A stretch of 32,051 nucleotides of DNA from Variovorax sp. E3 (GTDB lineage: Bacteria > Pseudomonadota > Gammaproteobacteria > Burkholderiales > Burkholderiaceae_C), in contig NZ_MOWM01000078.1 of assembly GCF_016082275.1 (NCBI RefSeq), positions 1-32,051 of the forward strand, given 5' to 3'. The stretch's first letter is position 1; every line of letters begins with the position of its first letter. Shown here piece after piece: positions 24,984 through 32,051 of this stretch. Position numbers and translations under genes: made by a program. Under the pieces are notes generated by a model. It saw nothing but the letters and a program-made list of their open reading frames with translations. It searched no databases and was not told where the DNA came from.

Positions 24984-25362
24984 CAATCCGCCGCGTCGCC
25001 CGCCACGCGCGGGCGCCAGACCAAATTTCGATTCTGCGAAGACCAACCCCTCAAGGGCGTTCCGCGATGAGGCGGTGCACTTTTGCTCGCGCCGAGCATC
25101 AATCCGGGTGCCACGCCTGTCGAAGCCAAGGGCATCCGATGGACGACGAATTTTTTTGCCACGGCGTCACCAGGCAATGGGTTCACGCCATCGGCGAGAT
25201 GCGTGAAGTCGATGGCATAGCTTCCGTCTCGGCAGAGATTCGCCATTCGGCGACGGTGCGCTGTGAGCTCTTGCGACCCAGCAGGCGGCCGATCGAAAGA
25301 TGCTTGTCGCTCTGATGCGGGAAAGAGGCAGCGCCTGGATCGAGCGCGCCTATGCTGCGGTG
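24984..25362. other. Region without a confident gene
   Basis: About 380 bp between the DUF3597 scrap and the hairpin after the TonB receptor gene. Frames on both strands (for example plus 25067-25315) are not recognisable. Given the scraps to the left it may contain further decayed gene pieces. Confidence 0.3.
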
Positions 25363-25389
25363 GCAGGCTCTGGAAAGCCATGAGCCTGC
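25363..25389 (-). terminator. Hairpin downstream of the TonB receptor gene
   Basis: A perfect 8-bp inverted repeat GCAGGCTC / GAGCCTGC with an 11-base loop, beginning 11 bp past the corrected receptor stop at 25401. It lacks a T run on the minus strand, so terminator function is uncertain. Confidence 0.4.
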
Positions 25390-25400
25390 TTTGAATCGCT

Positions 25401-27886
25401 TCAGAATGTGTATTTCATGGCAAGCATCAAGCCGCGCGCGCGCCATAGTTACTGTAGTTCCCGGAGTAGTTGAAGTATTTGCGATTGAACAAATTGTTCA
25501 CATTGAGCGTGGCGCTGAGGTGCCGGTCGATATCGTAGCGCGCCATCAGGTTGACGAGCGCGTAGCTGCCCTGCGTCACGCTCGCGCTGCCGACCGCTGT
25601 TTGCCAGCTGACGCCGCCGCCAAGTGTCAAGCCGCTCAAGGCGCCTTGCAGGCGGTAGCTGGTGTGCAGCTTTGCGCTGCTGCGCGGAAGGATGGTGTTG
25701 ATGCGCTTGCCATCTGCGTCGGAGGCGAGCGTGTACGCATAGCCGGCGGCCACTTGCCAGCCCTTGGCCACCTCGCCGTTGAGCTCGAACTCCACGCCCT
25801 TGGAGGTCGTGTTCTGCTCCGCCTTATAGACGTTGCTGCCCGGAAAGTCGGCCTGCCACACGGCAAGGTTGTTTTGCTGGAGTTGGAACACCGCGAGATT
25901 GGTGTTGAGCTTGCCGCCGAAATGACTGCCCTTGATGCCGACCTCGTACCCCCGGCCTTCCATGGGGTCGAGCATGTTGTTGTTCTGGTCGCGCACCCAC
26001 GAGCCCTGCGGGTTGAAGATCTTGGTGAAGCTGCCGTAGGCGGACCATTGGTCGCTCAGGGTGTAGACGAGGCCCACATAGGGCACGAAGACGTTTTCCT
26101 TTGAGCGGTTCAGCGTGGTCGTGCCGTCGCTGTCGCCGGTCTCGATGTCGCGGCTCCAATGGATGAAGCGGCTGCCCAGGATCAGCTTGAGGTTGTCAGC
26201 CACGTGGAAGCGGCCAGTCAGGTAGGCCGCGTAGTTGTTCGTTCTGGTCGACGTGGTGCCGCTGGCCTGGAAGAAGGGCGCTGGACTGTTGCCGCTGTAG
26301 CTGAAGAGGTTGCCGATGGCGCCTTCGGGCGAGCCCGCGTAGTCGTAGAGCCAGCCGCCGTAGGTCGGGCCGCTGTCTCTGAGGCTGGAGAGCGTGAGGC
26401 CCGCGATCAACTCGTGCTCGCGGCCGAACAGCTTCAGCGGGCCGGTTGCGTACAGGTCGAGGTTGTTCTGCCTGGGCGTGCCCTTGAAGCGCACCGGCAG
26501 CAGGCTGGTGCCGCTGCCGTCGCGCTGCAGCGTGCCGTTGAGATACGTGTAGACGGAGTCGTACTTGTCCTGGCTGTAGGTGTACTCGGCCTTGCCGTTC
26601 CAGCCGTTGCCCAGTTCCCGCTCCACAGAGGTGAAGAAGCTGCTTTGCTCGTGGTTGTTGTAGGACCAGTTCGGCGAGGCGTTGAGGGAGCGCGGCAGCA
26701 GGGTGGGGCTGTTGTCGGGAAACAGCGTGGGCAGCCCGGAGCGCAGCGGTGCGGTGGCGTTGGTGCGCTGGTAGCTGAAGCCGGCAGTGAGCAGCGTGGC
26801 GTTGTCGATGTCGACCTCCGCAATGCCGTAGAGCAGCCCAGCGTCCTGCTTGTAGCGCTCGACCCAGGCCTTCTGGTCCTTGTAGTCGGCCACGAGCCGC
26901 CCGCGCACCTTGCCCCGTTCGTCCAGCTTGCCGGAGACGTCGAGGCTGCCGCCGTATCGGTTCCAGTTGCCTGCTTCCGCGGTGATGCTGGCCTGCGGCG
27001 CGAGCGTTGGTCGCTTGCGGATCAGGTTGATGGTGGCCGAGGGGTTGCCCAGGCCGCTGATGAGCCCGGTTGCGCCGCGCACGATTTCGACGCGGTCGTA
27101 CATGGCCATGTTCTGCGTGTAGTAGTTCAGCGCAGAGGCCGTCGGCACACCGTCGATCTCGAAGTTCTGAATTTCAAAGCCCCGTGACCAGTAGCCGTCG
27201 CTCTCCGCGCCGATGCCGTCGCGCGTCACCACGATGCCGGAGACGGTCTCCAGCATGTCGCTGAGGTTGGTGACGCCCTGGTCGTCCAGCCGCTGGCGCG
27301 TCACGACTGTCAACGATTGCGGGGTTTCCTTGGGCGTGAGGTTCAGGCGCGTGGAGCTGCTGGACGACTCGGTGGCGTAGGAGCCGGTGCCTTCGGTGGT
27401 CGAGCCGGGAGCCTTGCCGGAGATGGTGACGGTGGACAGCGTTGCCGCAGCGGCATCCGGTGCTGCTGTGGAGGCACCCGGGATGAGGGCGGTGCTGGAC
27501 GTTGAAGCGCCTGGCTGCACCGTCAGCGCGCCGCTGCCCGTGCGAGCCAGTTGCAGGCCGCTGCCGTCCAGGGCTTGTTGCGCGGCCTGCTCGACGGTGT
27601 AGCGGCCGCGCACTGCGGAAGCGGTGATGCCGCGCACCAGCCCCGAGTCGATCGAGATCGGCTGGCCGCCCTCACTGGCGATGCGGGTCAGTGTGGCGCC
27701 CAGCGGCTGGGCCGGGATGTCATAGGCGCGTGGTGCGACAGCCGGGGCTGCCGTGGCAGAAGGCTGGGTTTGTGCTTCGGCATGGGCCGCAAGGGGCGCT
27801 GCGCCGGCAAGTGCGATGGCCGCAGTCAGAACGGTGGGGCGCAGGCGGTTGCGTGCCGCGCGGCGGTGGGAGAGGGCTCGGTGCAT
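25401..27886 (-). pseudogene. TonB-dependent siderophore receptor with STN domain (FecA-type), 3' frameshift
   Basis: An outer-membrane ferric-siderophore transducer of about 828 residues. After a basic signal peptide (AAIALAGAAPLAAHA) come the STN signalling domain (about 55-110: YDIPAQPLGATLTRIASEGG), a TonB-box-like STVTISGKA, the plug (TPKETPQSLTVVTRQRLDDQ, YDRVEIVRGATGLISGLGNP, INLIRKRP) and the 22-strand barrel. The first frame stops early, giving NYSNYGARAA. One missing C near 25432-25443 would read YGAPRGLMLAMKYTF and end in the terminal Phe at 25401, the classic barrel end. The ATG at 27886 is preferred over a TTG at 27943. Import and signalling would run through the FecR and sigma genes upstream. 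If the break is real, the last strand is lost and barrel assembly would fail. Confidence 0.9.
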
Positions 27887-27965
27887 GAAAGTGTTCCGGG
27901 TGGTGATGGCGCAAGAAAAAGGTCCTTCACCAGGGATGAGCAACGAGCGCGAAAAAGTGACAGTG

Positions 27966-27971
27966 CTTTCC
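27966..27971 (-). promoter_or_regulatory. Possible ECF -35 element ahead of the TonB receptor gene
   Basis: In the 129-bp spacer between the fecR stop and the receptor ATG, the minus strand reads AAGGAAAG followed about 17 bases later by GCTCGT. GGAAA-type -35 elements are common at FecI-dependent receptor promoters. The -10 is not convincing, so this is a weak candidate. Confidence 0.2.
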
Positions 27972-28015
27972 TTGAAAAAAAATCGAACCGCGTCAGAAAA
28001 AAGGGCTTGGCTGCG

Positions 28016-29062
28016 TCACGCCACATCGATCCGCACAAGCCAACCGCCCGGGTGCACGTGCACGGCCACGGGAAGGGTCTCGCCGATGGTGGCCAGTGCG
28101 CGGTCGGTGTCGTCGAGCGGGTAGCTGCCATACACACGCACGGCGGCGGCCTCACGCGAGATGCGCAGGAAGCCGCGTCGGTAGGGACGCAGCGCGGCAA
28201 CCACGTCGCCCAGCGGCTGGTCGTAGACCGTGACGTTTCCTGCCTGCCATGTGGCTGCATTCGCTGCCGCGCCGGGGGCGGCGGCCTCGATGCCTGCGGG
28301 GCCGAACCAGACCGCCTCGCCGGCAGCCAGCAGGCGGCGCGGCCGGGTGTCGGTGGCGAGTGCCACGTTGCCCTGCAGCGCGGCGACCAGGCTGCGCGTG
28401 TCGTCCTGTCGCAGCAGAAAGCGCGTGTTGCCGTCTGACGTCAGGGCGTGCACGCTGCCATGCCGGCACAGCACGGTAAATGGCGCCTGTGCATCGGGGC
28501 GCGCGTCGGCGATGAGTTCGCCGTCGCGCAGGTTCACCTGGCGCACCTTGTGGAGGCCGTCGGCAAAGCCCACGTCTGCGGCGGAGCGTGCGTTCAGCAG
28601 CAGCGTGCTGCCATCCGCCAGCGTGAAGCTGCGGCGTTCCGCAGTGCCGGTGCGCAGGTCGGCGAGCGTGTTCTGCAGCGGCATGAAGCGCTGGGTGACC
28701 AGCGCTGCGCCCACGCCGATGCCCCCCACGGCCAGTGCGCCGCGCAGCATGCCGCGCCGGCGGGTGGTCTGGGCGGCAGTATCTGCCAGCACCTCGGCCA
28801 GTGTGTCCGCCTGATCGGACGTTCGCTGGTTGAAGGCTCGGACGAGGGCAAAGGCACCGTCCACGGGGCCAGCCAGACGCTGCCATGCCGCGCCGTGGCG
28901 CTCGTCGCGTTGCACCCATGCATCGAAAGCGCTGCGCTCAGCCGGTGTGGCTTCACCGGAACGCAATAAGACCATCCAATCGATGGCTTCAAGAGTCACG
29001 GTGTCGAACGAGACGGTGTGGCGCTTCATGCGGTCTGGGAGGTGTCGCTCGCGCGTCTGCAT
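28016..29062 (-). CDS. FecR family anti-sigma/transmembrane sensor protein
   Basis: An intact 348-residue FecR protein. The N-terminal DUF4880 domain is at about 22-70 (TLEAIDWMVLLRSGEATPAE, AFDAWVQRDERHGAAWQRL). A membrane segment follows RRRGMLRG (about 102-122), then the FecR domain at about 135-235 (RRSFTLADGSTLLLNARSAA, QVNLRDGELIAD, FLLRQDDTRSLVAALQGNVA). The STN-like C-terminal part is at about 265-348 (NVTVYDQPLGDVVAALRPYR, VRVYGSYPLDDTDRALATIG). It receives the signal from the STN domain of the receptor encoded downstream and controls the sigma factor encoded upstream. The start ATG at 29062 lies 6 bases after the sigma stop; MKRHTVSF at 29029 is an alternative. Confidence 0.93.
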   Translation of the reverse strand: MQTRERHLPDRMKRHTVSFDTVTLEAIDWMVLLRSGEATPAERSAFDAWVQRDERHGAAWQRLAGPVDGAFALVRAFNQRTSDQADTLAEVLADTAAQTTRRRGMLRGALAVGGIGVGAALVTQRFMPLQNTLADLRTGTAERRSFTLADGSTLLLNARSAADVGFADGLHKVRQVNLRDGELIADARPDAQAPFTVLCRHGSVHALTSDGNTRFLLRQDDTRSLVAALQGNVALATDTRPRRLLAAGEAVWFGPAGIEAAAPGAAANAATWQAGNVTVYDQPLGDVVAALRPYRRGFLRISREAAAVRVYGSYPLDDTDRALATIGETLPVAVHVHPGGWLVRIDVA

Positions 29063-29068
29063 GGGCGC

Positions 29069-29638
29069 TCAGGCGTCGGCGGCGCGGATACGCGCGCACG
29101 CCTGCCAGCCCTGCGCCATGTACTGACGCACCATGCTGGCAGAGACGCCGAGCTGCTGCCCAATCTCTGCATAGGTCAATCCGTCGAGTTGGCTCATAAG
29201 GAAAGCGCGTCGCGCTTTACCGGGAAGTGCGTCGAGGGCGGTGGCGATAGCTTCGAGGGTCTCGAGCAGGACGGCCCGTTCTTCTGGAGAGGGCGCCTGT
29301 GCTTCGGGTAAATGGGCTATGGCGTTGAGGTAGGCATTCTCCAAATCGCGACGACGCCAAAGGTTGAATATCAGCCGTTTTGCAATGGTCGTGAGGAACG
29401 CGCGCGGCATGGCGATGGCAGGCAGTTCTGGCAGGACTATCACGCGTAGGAAAGTTTCGGAGGCTAGGTCTTCCGCGTCGGCGAGGTTGCTCATCCTCGC
29501 GCGCAAACGCTGCAACAGCCAAGGCTGATGCTCGGCGAAGATGCGCGCGGCTAACGACCCGTCCGGCACCCCTGGGGTGCAAGGCAGAAACGGAGCGACT
29601 GTTTGGTCGATTTCGCTCGGACAAGAAAGACTGGACAT
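29069..29638 (-). CDS. FecI-type ECF RNA polymerase sigma factor
   Basis: A 189-residue iron-type ECF sigma factor, first gene of the sigma-FecR-receptor operon. Region 2 spans about 28-95 (IFAEHQPWLLQRLRARMSNL, AEDLASETFLRVIV, PRAFLTTIAKRLIFNLWRRR). A linker with EAQAPSPEERAVLLETLEAI follows. Region 4 spans about 125-180 (LDALPGKARRAFLMSQLDGL, TYAEIGQQLGVSASMVRQYM). It would transcribe the receptor gene when the siderophore signal arrives. A Fur-box-like palindrome 15 bp upstream of the ATG suggests iron repression. There is no strong ribosome site. Confidence 0.94.
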   Translation of the reverse strand: MSSLSCPSEIDQTVAPFLPCTPGVPDGSLAARIFAEHQPWLLQRLRARMSNLADAEDLASETFLRVIVLPELPAIAMPRAFLTTIAKRLIFNLWRRRDLENAYLNAIAHLPEAQAPSPEERAVLLETLEAIATALDALPGKARRAFLMSQLDGLTYAEIGQQLGVSASMVRQYMAQGWQACARIRAADA

Positions 29639-29652
29639 AAACGCAGACTGTT

Positions 29653-29671
29653 AATGCGAATGTGTCGCATT
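29653..29671 (-). promoter_or_regulatory. Fur-box-like palindrome at the ECF sigma promoter
   Basis: AATGCGAATGTGTCGCATT has perfect 7-bp arms (AATGCGA / TCGCATT). It agrees with the common proteobacterial Fur box AATGAGAATNATTCTCATT at 14-15 of 18 defined positions. It lies 15-33 bp upstream of the sigma ATG, where it would cover the promoter. Fur control is the rule for FecI-type sigma genes. Confidence 0.6.
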
Positions 29672-30439
29672 CTAATAACATGCGGCGTCGTTGGTGCGAG
29701 CCGGAGGCGTCTCCCGGATCGGGAGTGCTGACCCTGGAAATAATATTGCGCTACGCATGCGCGCACGCAGCTGCGAGAACATCGACCGCGTCCGCTTGCG
29801 CTTGCGCGGCGCGCAGCATCTGACTTTCGAGGCCACTCTACCGGCCGGGGATAGGCCGCACGCAAGCTCCCCATGAAGTGCGCTTGGTGATCGACATGCT
29901 GCTGGCGCGGCTTCCCCTCTCGATCACCGTCGGGGGGCCGGCAAATGAGCGCAGGTTGATGCACCACAACCTCGTTTGGGCGGGTACGGCTCGAAGAGGG
30001 GAGGTCGTGGCGGATCGTGCGTCCCGCCGTTGAGACAGGCTCGGCGGCGGCGCAGGTCTTCCGCCGAAAACCAGCCAAGCTCGTGCTCAAGCAGCGCGAA
30101 CGTCGATTTCTCTCGTACGCTGGACGGGTCGGTCGCCTAATTGTTAGGGGAGGGGCAGCTAAGAGGTTCGGTATCAAGCGAGGTTGCACCGTCCTAGATT
30201 GCGCGTTCGACTTGGCGGAGCATCGCTACCCATTGAAGGCCAACTCGGTCGATGGCCTCAGCATGGTGTAGTCCATTTCTCAGCCAATCCGCCGGATTTG
30301 GAGCAGAGAAACTCAAATCTTGACTCTTAACTCCAGCATGAGTGCAACAGAATGCACTTCAAGCCAGCCAGGGTTGGTCGATGAGCGCTCTTTGTTTAAA
30401 AAAATGCTTTGACATCAACCACTTGCAAAACTGTTTATA
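29672..30439. other. Intergenic stretch without a confident gene
   Basis: About 770 bp between the iron-signalling operon and the AbiE operon. The frame around 29780-29876 (VRLRLRGAQHLTFEATL) faintly recalls the C-terminal part of large serine recombinases. It is too short and broken to call. An 84-codon plus-strand frame (30017-30271) is not recognisable. Base composition shifts to more A/T from about 30270 onward, which may mark the edge of an acquired segment. Confidence 0.35.
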
Positions 30440-30441
30440 CT
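30409..30441 (+). promoter_or_regulatory. Candidate promoter of the AbiE operon
   Basis: TTGACA (30409-30414) and TATACT (30436-30441) in an A/T-rich stretch ahead of the ATG at 30468. The 21-base spacing is longer than the usual 17, so the true pairing may differ. The -10-like box is good by itself. Confidence 0.4.
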
Positions 30442-30464
30442 GAGGTCACTCAGCGGAGTTTGCA
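30424..30464 (+). promoter_or_regulatory. Nested inverted repeats, AbiEi operator candidate
   Basis: An outer imperfect dyad (TGCAAAACT at 30424-30432 and AGTTTGCA at 30457-30464) encloses a perfect inner dyad (CTGAG / CTCAG, 30440-30453). They overlap the -10 region and end 3 bp before the ATG. AbiEi proteins autoregulate by binding inverted repeats in their promoter, so this is a reasonable operator candidate. Confidence 0.4.
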
Positions 30465-30467
30465 CCC

Positions 30468-30869
30468 ATGAATGTAGTCGACCGCATCAAACGTTCAGTG
30501 TCCAATCGCGGCGCTGACGTGTTTCTTCGTGCAGAATTTGATGGCTTTGGAAGTCAAGCCCAGGTGGGCCGCGCACTCGCCGAGCTGCAGAGAAAGGGCG
30601 CGCTGGTCAAACTCGGCGTTGGTGTGTACGCCAAGGCAAAGCCGAGCGTGCTTTCCGGCAAACCCATTCCTGTGAAGCCATTGGAGATTCTGGCGCCTGA
30701 AGTTCTGAAGAAGTTTGGCCTGAAGGTGGGAGAGTCGCGCCTCACGCGCGAGTACAACTCCGGCCGCAGCACCCAGATTCCCGCGGGCGTCGTGTTGAAC
30801 ATCGGCAAACGGCGCTTTCAGCGCAAGCTGGGCTTTAACGGCAAACTCGTGGAATACGAGCGAGCATGA
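30468..30869 (+). CDS. AbiEi-like antitoxin / DUF6088-type transcriptional regulator
   Basis: A 133-residue protein with an N-terminal winged-helix domain (VDRIKRSVSNRGADVFLRAE, then QAQVGRALAELQRKGALVKL and GVGVYAKAKPS). A C-terminal part follows (PVKPLEILAPEVLKKFGLKV, GRSTQIPAGVVLNIGKRRFQ, RKLGFNGKLVEYE). This layout is that of DUF6088/AbiEi-type antitoxins of type IV toxin-antitoxin systems. They repress their own operon and counter the nucleotidyltransferase toxin without binding it. GGAG lies 9 bases before the ATG. The stop overlaps the next start (ATGA), so toxin translation is coupled. Confidence 0.85.
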   Translation: MNVVDRIKRSVSNRGADVFLRAEFDGFGSQAQVGRALAELQRKGALVKLGVGVYAKAKPSVLSGKPIPVKPLEILAPEVLKKFGLKVGESRLTREYNSGRSTQIPAGVVLNIGKRRFQRKLGFNGKLVEYERA

Positions 30870-31850
30870 AAGTCTTGACCAAGGACCGCACCGATCTCAT
30901 CGAAGCATTGGAAGCTGAGGCGGATCTCGGTAGGGTTACCACCGCACTACTTGAAAAAAGACGAGCATCTGACAGACGCGCTGCGAGCCATGTTCGCGCT
31001 GGAGTTCGAATGCGTGAAACTGGTCTTCTGTGGCGGCACAAGCTTGTCGAAGGCGCACGGCCTGATTGAGCGAATGTCCGAAGATGCGGACCTGAAGATG
31101 GTGCTGACGAAAGCGGGCCAGATGTTGAGTCGCACGAAGCTCCGGCGCTATCTCGGAGATGAGGTCCGCGTCCGGGTCGGCCAAGCACTGTTGGAGCTCG
31201 GCCTGGTCGAAGAGGTCGAGAAAGCCGCGAGCCTGAACGAGCATCGTTACTTGCATAGCCAATGGATGTACCAGCGCAGCTACCCAGTAAGCGAAGGCCT
31301 GCGTCCGAACCTGCAGATCGAGCTCACCCTGCGCCCACCAGTCCTTCCGGTTGAAGACAGGTCACTGTCGGCCCTGTCCGATAGCTTGGCCAGACGACCA
31401 GGATCAAAATTCGTAGTGCCGACGGTCTCTGTAGCTGAAACGCAGGCGGAGAAAGTGCTCTCGTTCTTGCGGCGATTTGCGCAGCATCGCTCGGGGCAGA
31501 TGCTGCGATCGTGGGACACCGCGCTTGTGCGCCATATCTACGACGTGCACTGCATCTTTTCGCAGGCTCCCGCACTCGTGAACGTTAGTGCGCCAGCCTT
31601 CGGCGAGCTGATGCGGGGGGACGTCGCAGAGTTCGGAAGGCAGCACCCGGACTTCGCCAAGAACCCGCTGGGCGTGCTGAAGAGCGCGCTCGTCGAAGTC
31701 GGCGCAGACGAACAGAGTCGGACCGAATATGAGCAGAACCTGCTACCGCTCGTTTATGGCAGCTTTAAGCCCCATTTCGCGGAGGCTTTCACGTCGTTTG
31801 AAAAGGTCGCTCGCACATTTTTTGACGCCGCCGCTGCTCAGTCAGGCTGA
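30866..31850 (+). pseudogene. AbiEii/AbiGii-type nucleotidyltransferase toxin, frameshifted at an A6 run
   Basis: The toxin partner of the AbiEi-like gene, about 327 residues when the frame is restored. The nucleotidyltransferase motifs are present: FCGGTSLSKAHGLIERMSED with the GGTSL loop at about 56-60, then DADLK carrying the acidic metal ligands at about 73-75. The first 31 codons (MKVLTKDRTDLIEALEAEAD, LGRVTTALLEK) are in one frame and KDEHLTDALRAMFALEFECV onward is in the next. The break lies in six A residues at 30954-30959; five A would read LLEKDEHLTDAL without interruption. It could be an assembly error, a real inactivating slip, or a site of slippage-tuned expression. Family members block growth, some by modifying tRNA, and give phage defence. 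Confidence 0.85.
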
Positions 31851-32051
31851 GGAAGTTAGTTGGCGGCGCTGTGGTGGGCGAGTGGCTGCCGCCGATGCGG
31901 AGTTCTATTTAGCGCAGCCTTCCGTGACTGAGCAAAACAGATTCAATCGATCAGGTATGTCGTATGTAGATAAGGCAGCGGCCAAGCTCAACGGCCCGCT
32001 GCTAGGTGGCAAAGTCTAAAGATAAGCAAGACATCATTTAACATAATCTTA
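31851..32051. other. Right edge, no gene seen
   Basis: About 200 bp after the AbiEii stop, becoming A/T-rich at the end. The open frame 31729-32019 is out of frame with the toxin and not recognisable. Confidence 0.35.

Noticed and set aside
25142..25165. T7 run near 25151 as an intrinsic terminator
   Set aside because: No stable inverted repeat directly precedes it on either strand.
29780..30030. Possible serine-recombinase C-terminal fragment (VRLRLRGAQHLTFEATL)
   Set aside because: The similarity is faint and the frame changes within 100 bases. It would need a profile search, so it is mentioned only as intergenic content.
30954..30960. AAAAAAG as a programmed -1 frameshift site of the dnaX kind
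   Set aside because: The reading phase is wrong for A-AAA-AAG, and the continuation lies in the +1 frame, not -1.

Overview
The window is GC-rich DNA (about two-thirds G+C by eye) with the gene families of a betaproteobacterium, most likely Burkholderiales (Alcaligenaceae, Comamonadaceae or Burkholderiaceae). The genus cannot be fixed from sequence alone. I saw no rRNA, tRNA, CRISPR array or complete insertion sequence.

Left part (1-7464): a loose set of stress, sensory and accessory genes. It holds a transglutaminase-like peptidase (minus), a YihY/BrkB membrane protein, a small conserved-type protein, a stand-alone BLUF blue-light sensor (minus), a small winged-helix-like protein, a hemerythrin-type oxygen/iron protein, a DUF6502-like protein (minus) and a SAM-methyltransferase-like protein. 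Several gaps of 0.3-0.8 kb between them hold no convincing gene.

Central part (8269-23481): one coherent surface-signalling and exoprotein locus, all on the plus strand. A small periplasmic protein with an STN domain and a TonB C-terminal-like domain but no beta-barrel comes first. A FecI-like ECF sigma factor and a FecR-like anti-sigma factor follow. Then comes a giant (about 3.9 kaa) filamentous-haemagglutinin-family exoprotein, and last a second, paralogous ECF sigma factor without its own FecR. The order resembles the VreA-VreI-VreR (PUMA3) system of Pseudomonas aeruginosa, which controls a two-partner-secretion exoprotein under phosphate limitation. A PhoB-box-like tandem repeat lies upstream of the first gene. 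No TpsB transporter gene is in the window.

Right part (23906-31850): a CopG/RelE-type toxin-antitoxin pair with a direct-repeat operator candidate, then C-terminal scraps of a VapC toxin and a DUF3597 protein. A complete classical iron-uptake cell-surface-signalling operon on the minus strand comes next (ECF sigma, FecR, TonB-dependent receptor), with a Fur-box-like palindrome at the sigma promoter. Last is an AbiE-type system (AbiEi-like antitoxin and AbiEii nucleotidyltransferase toxin) in visibly more AT-rich DNA.

Six positions show frame breaks inside otherwise fully open conserved genes: one in the first fecR, three in the exoprotein gene, one at the 3' end of the TonB receptor gene and one in abiEii. 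Each is explained by a 1-2 base indel. Either the assembly has residual indel errors or several surface and defence genes are freshly inactivated. Products are described below as if the frame were restored, and the break is stated in each entry.
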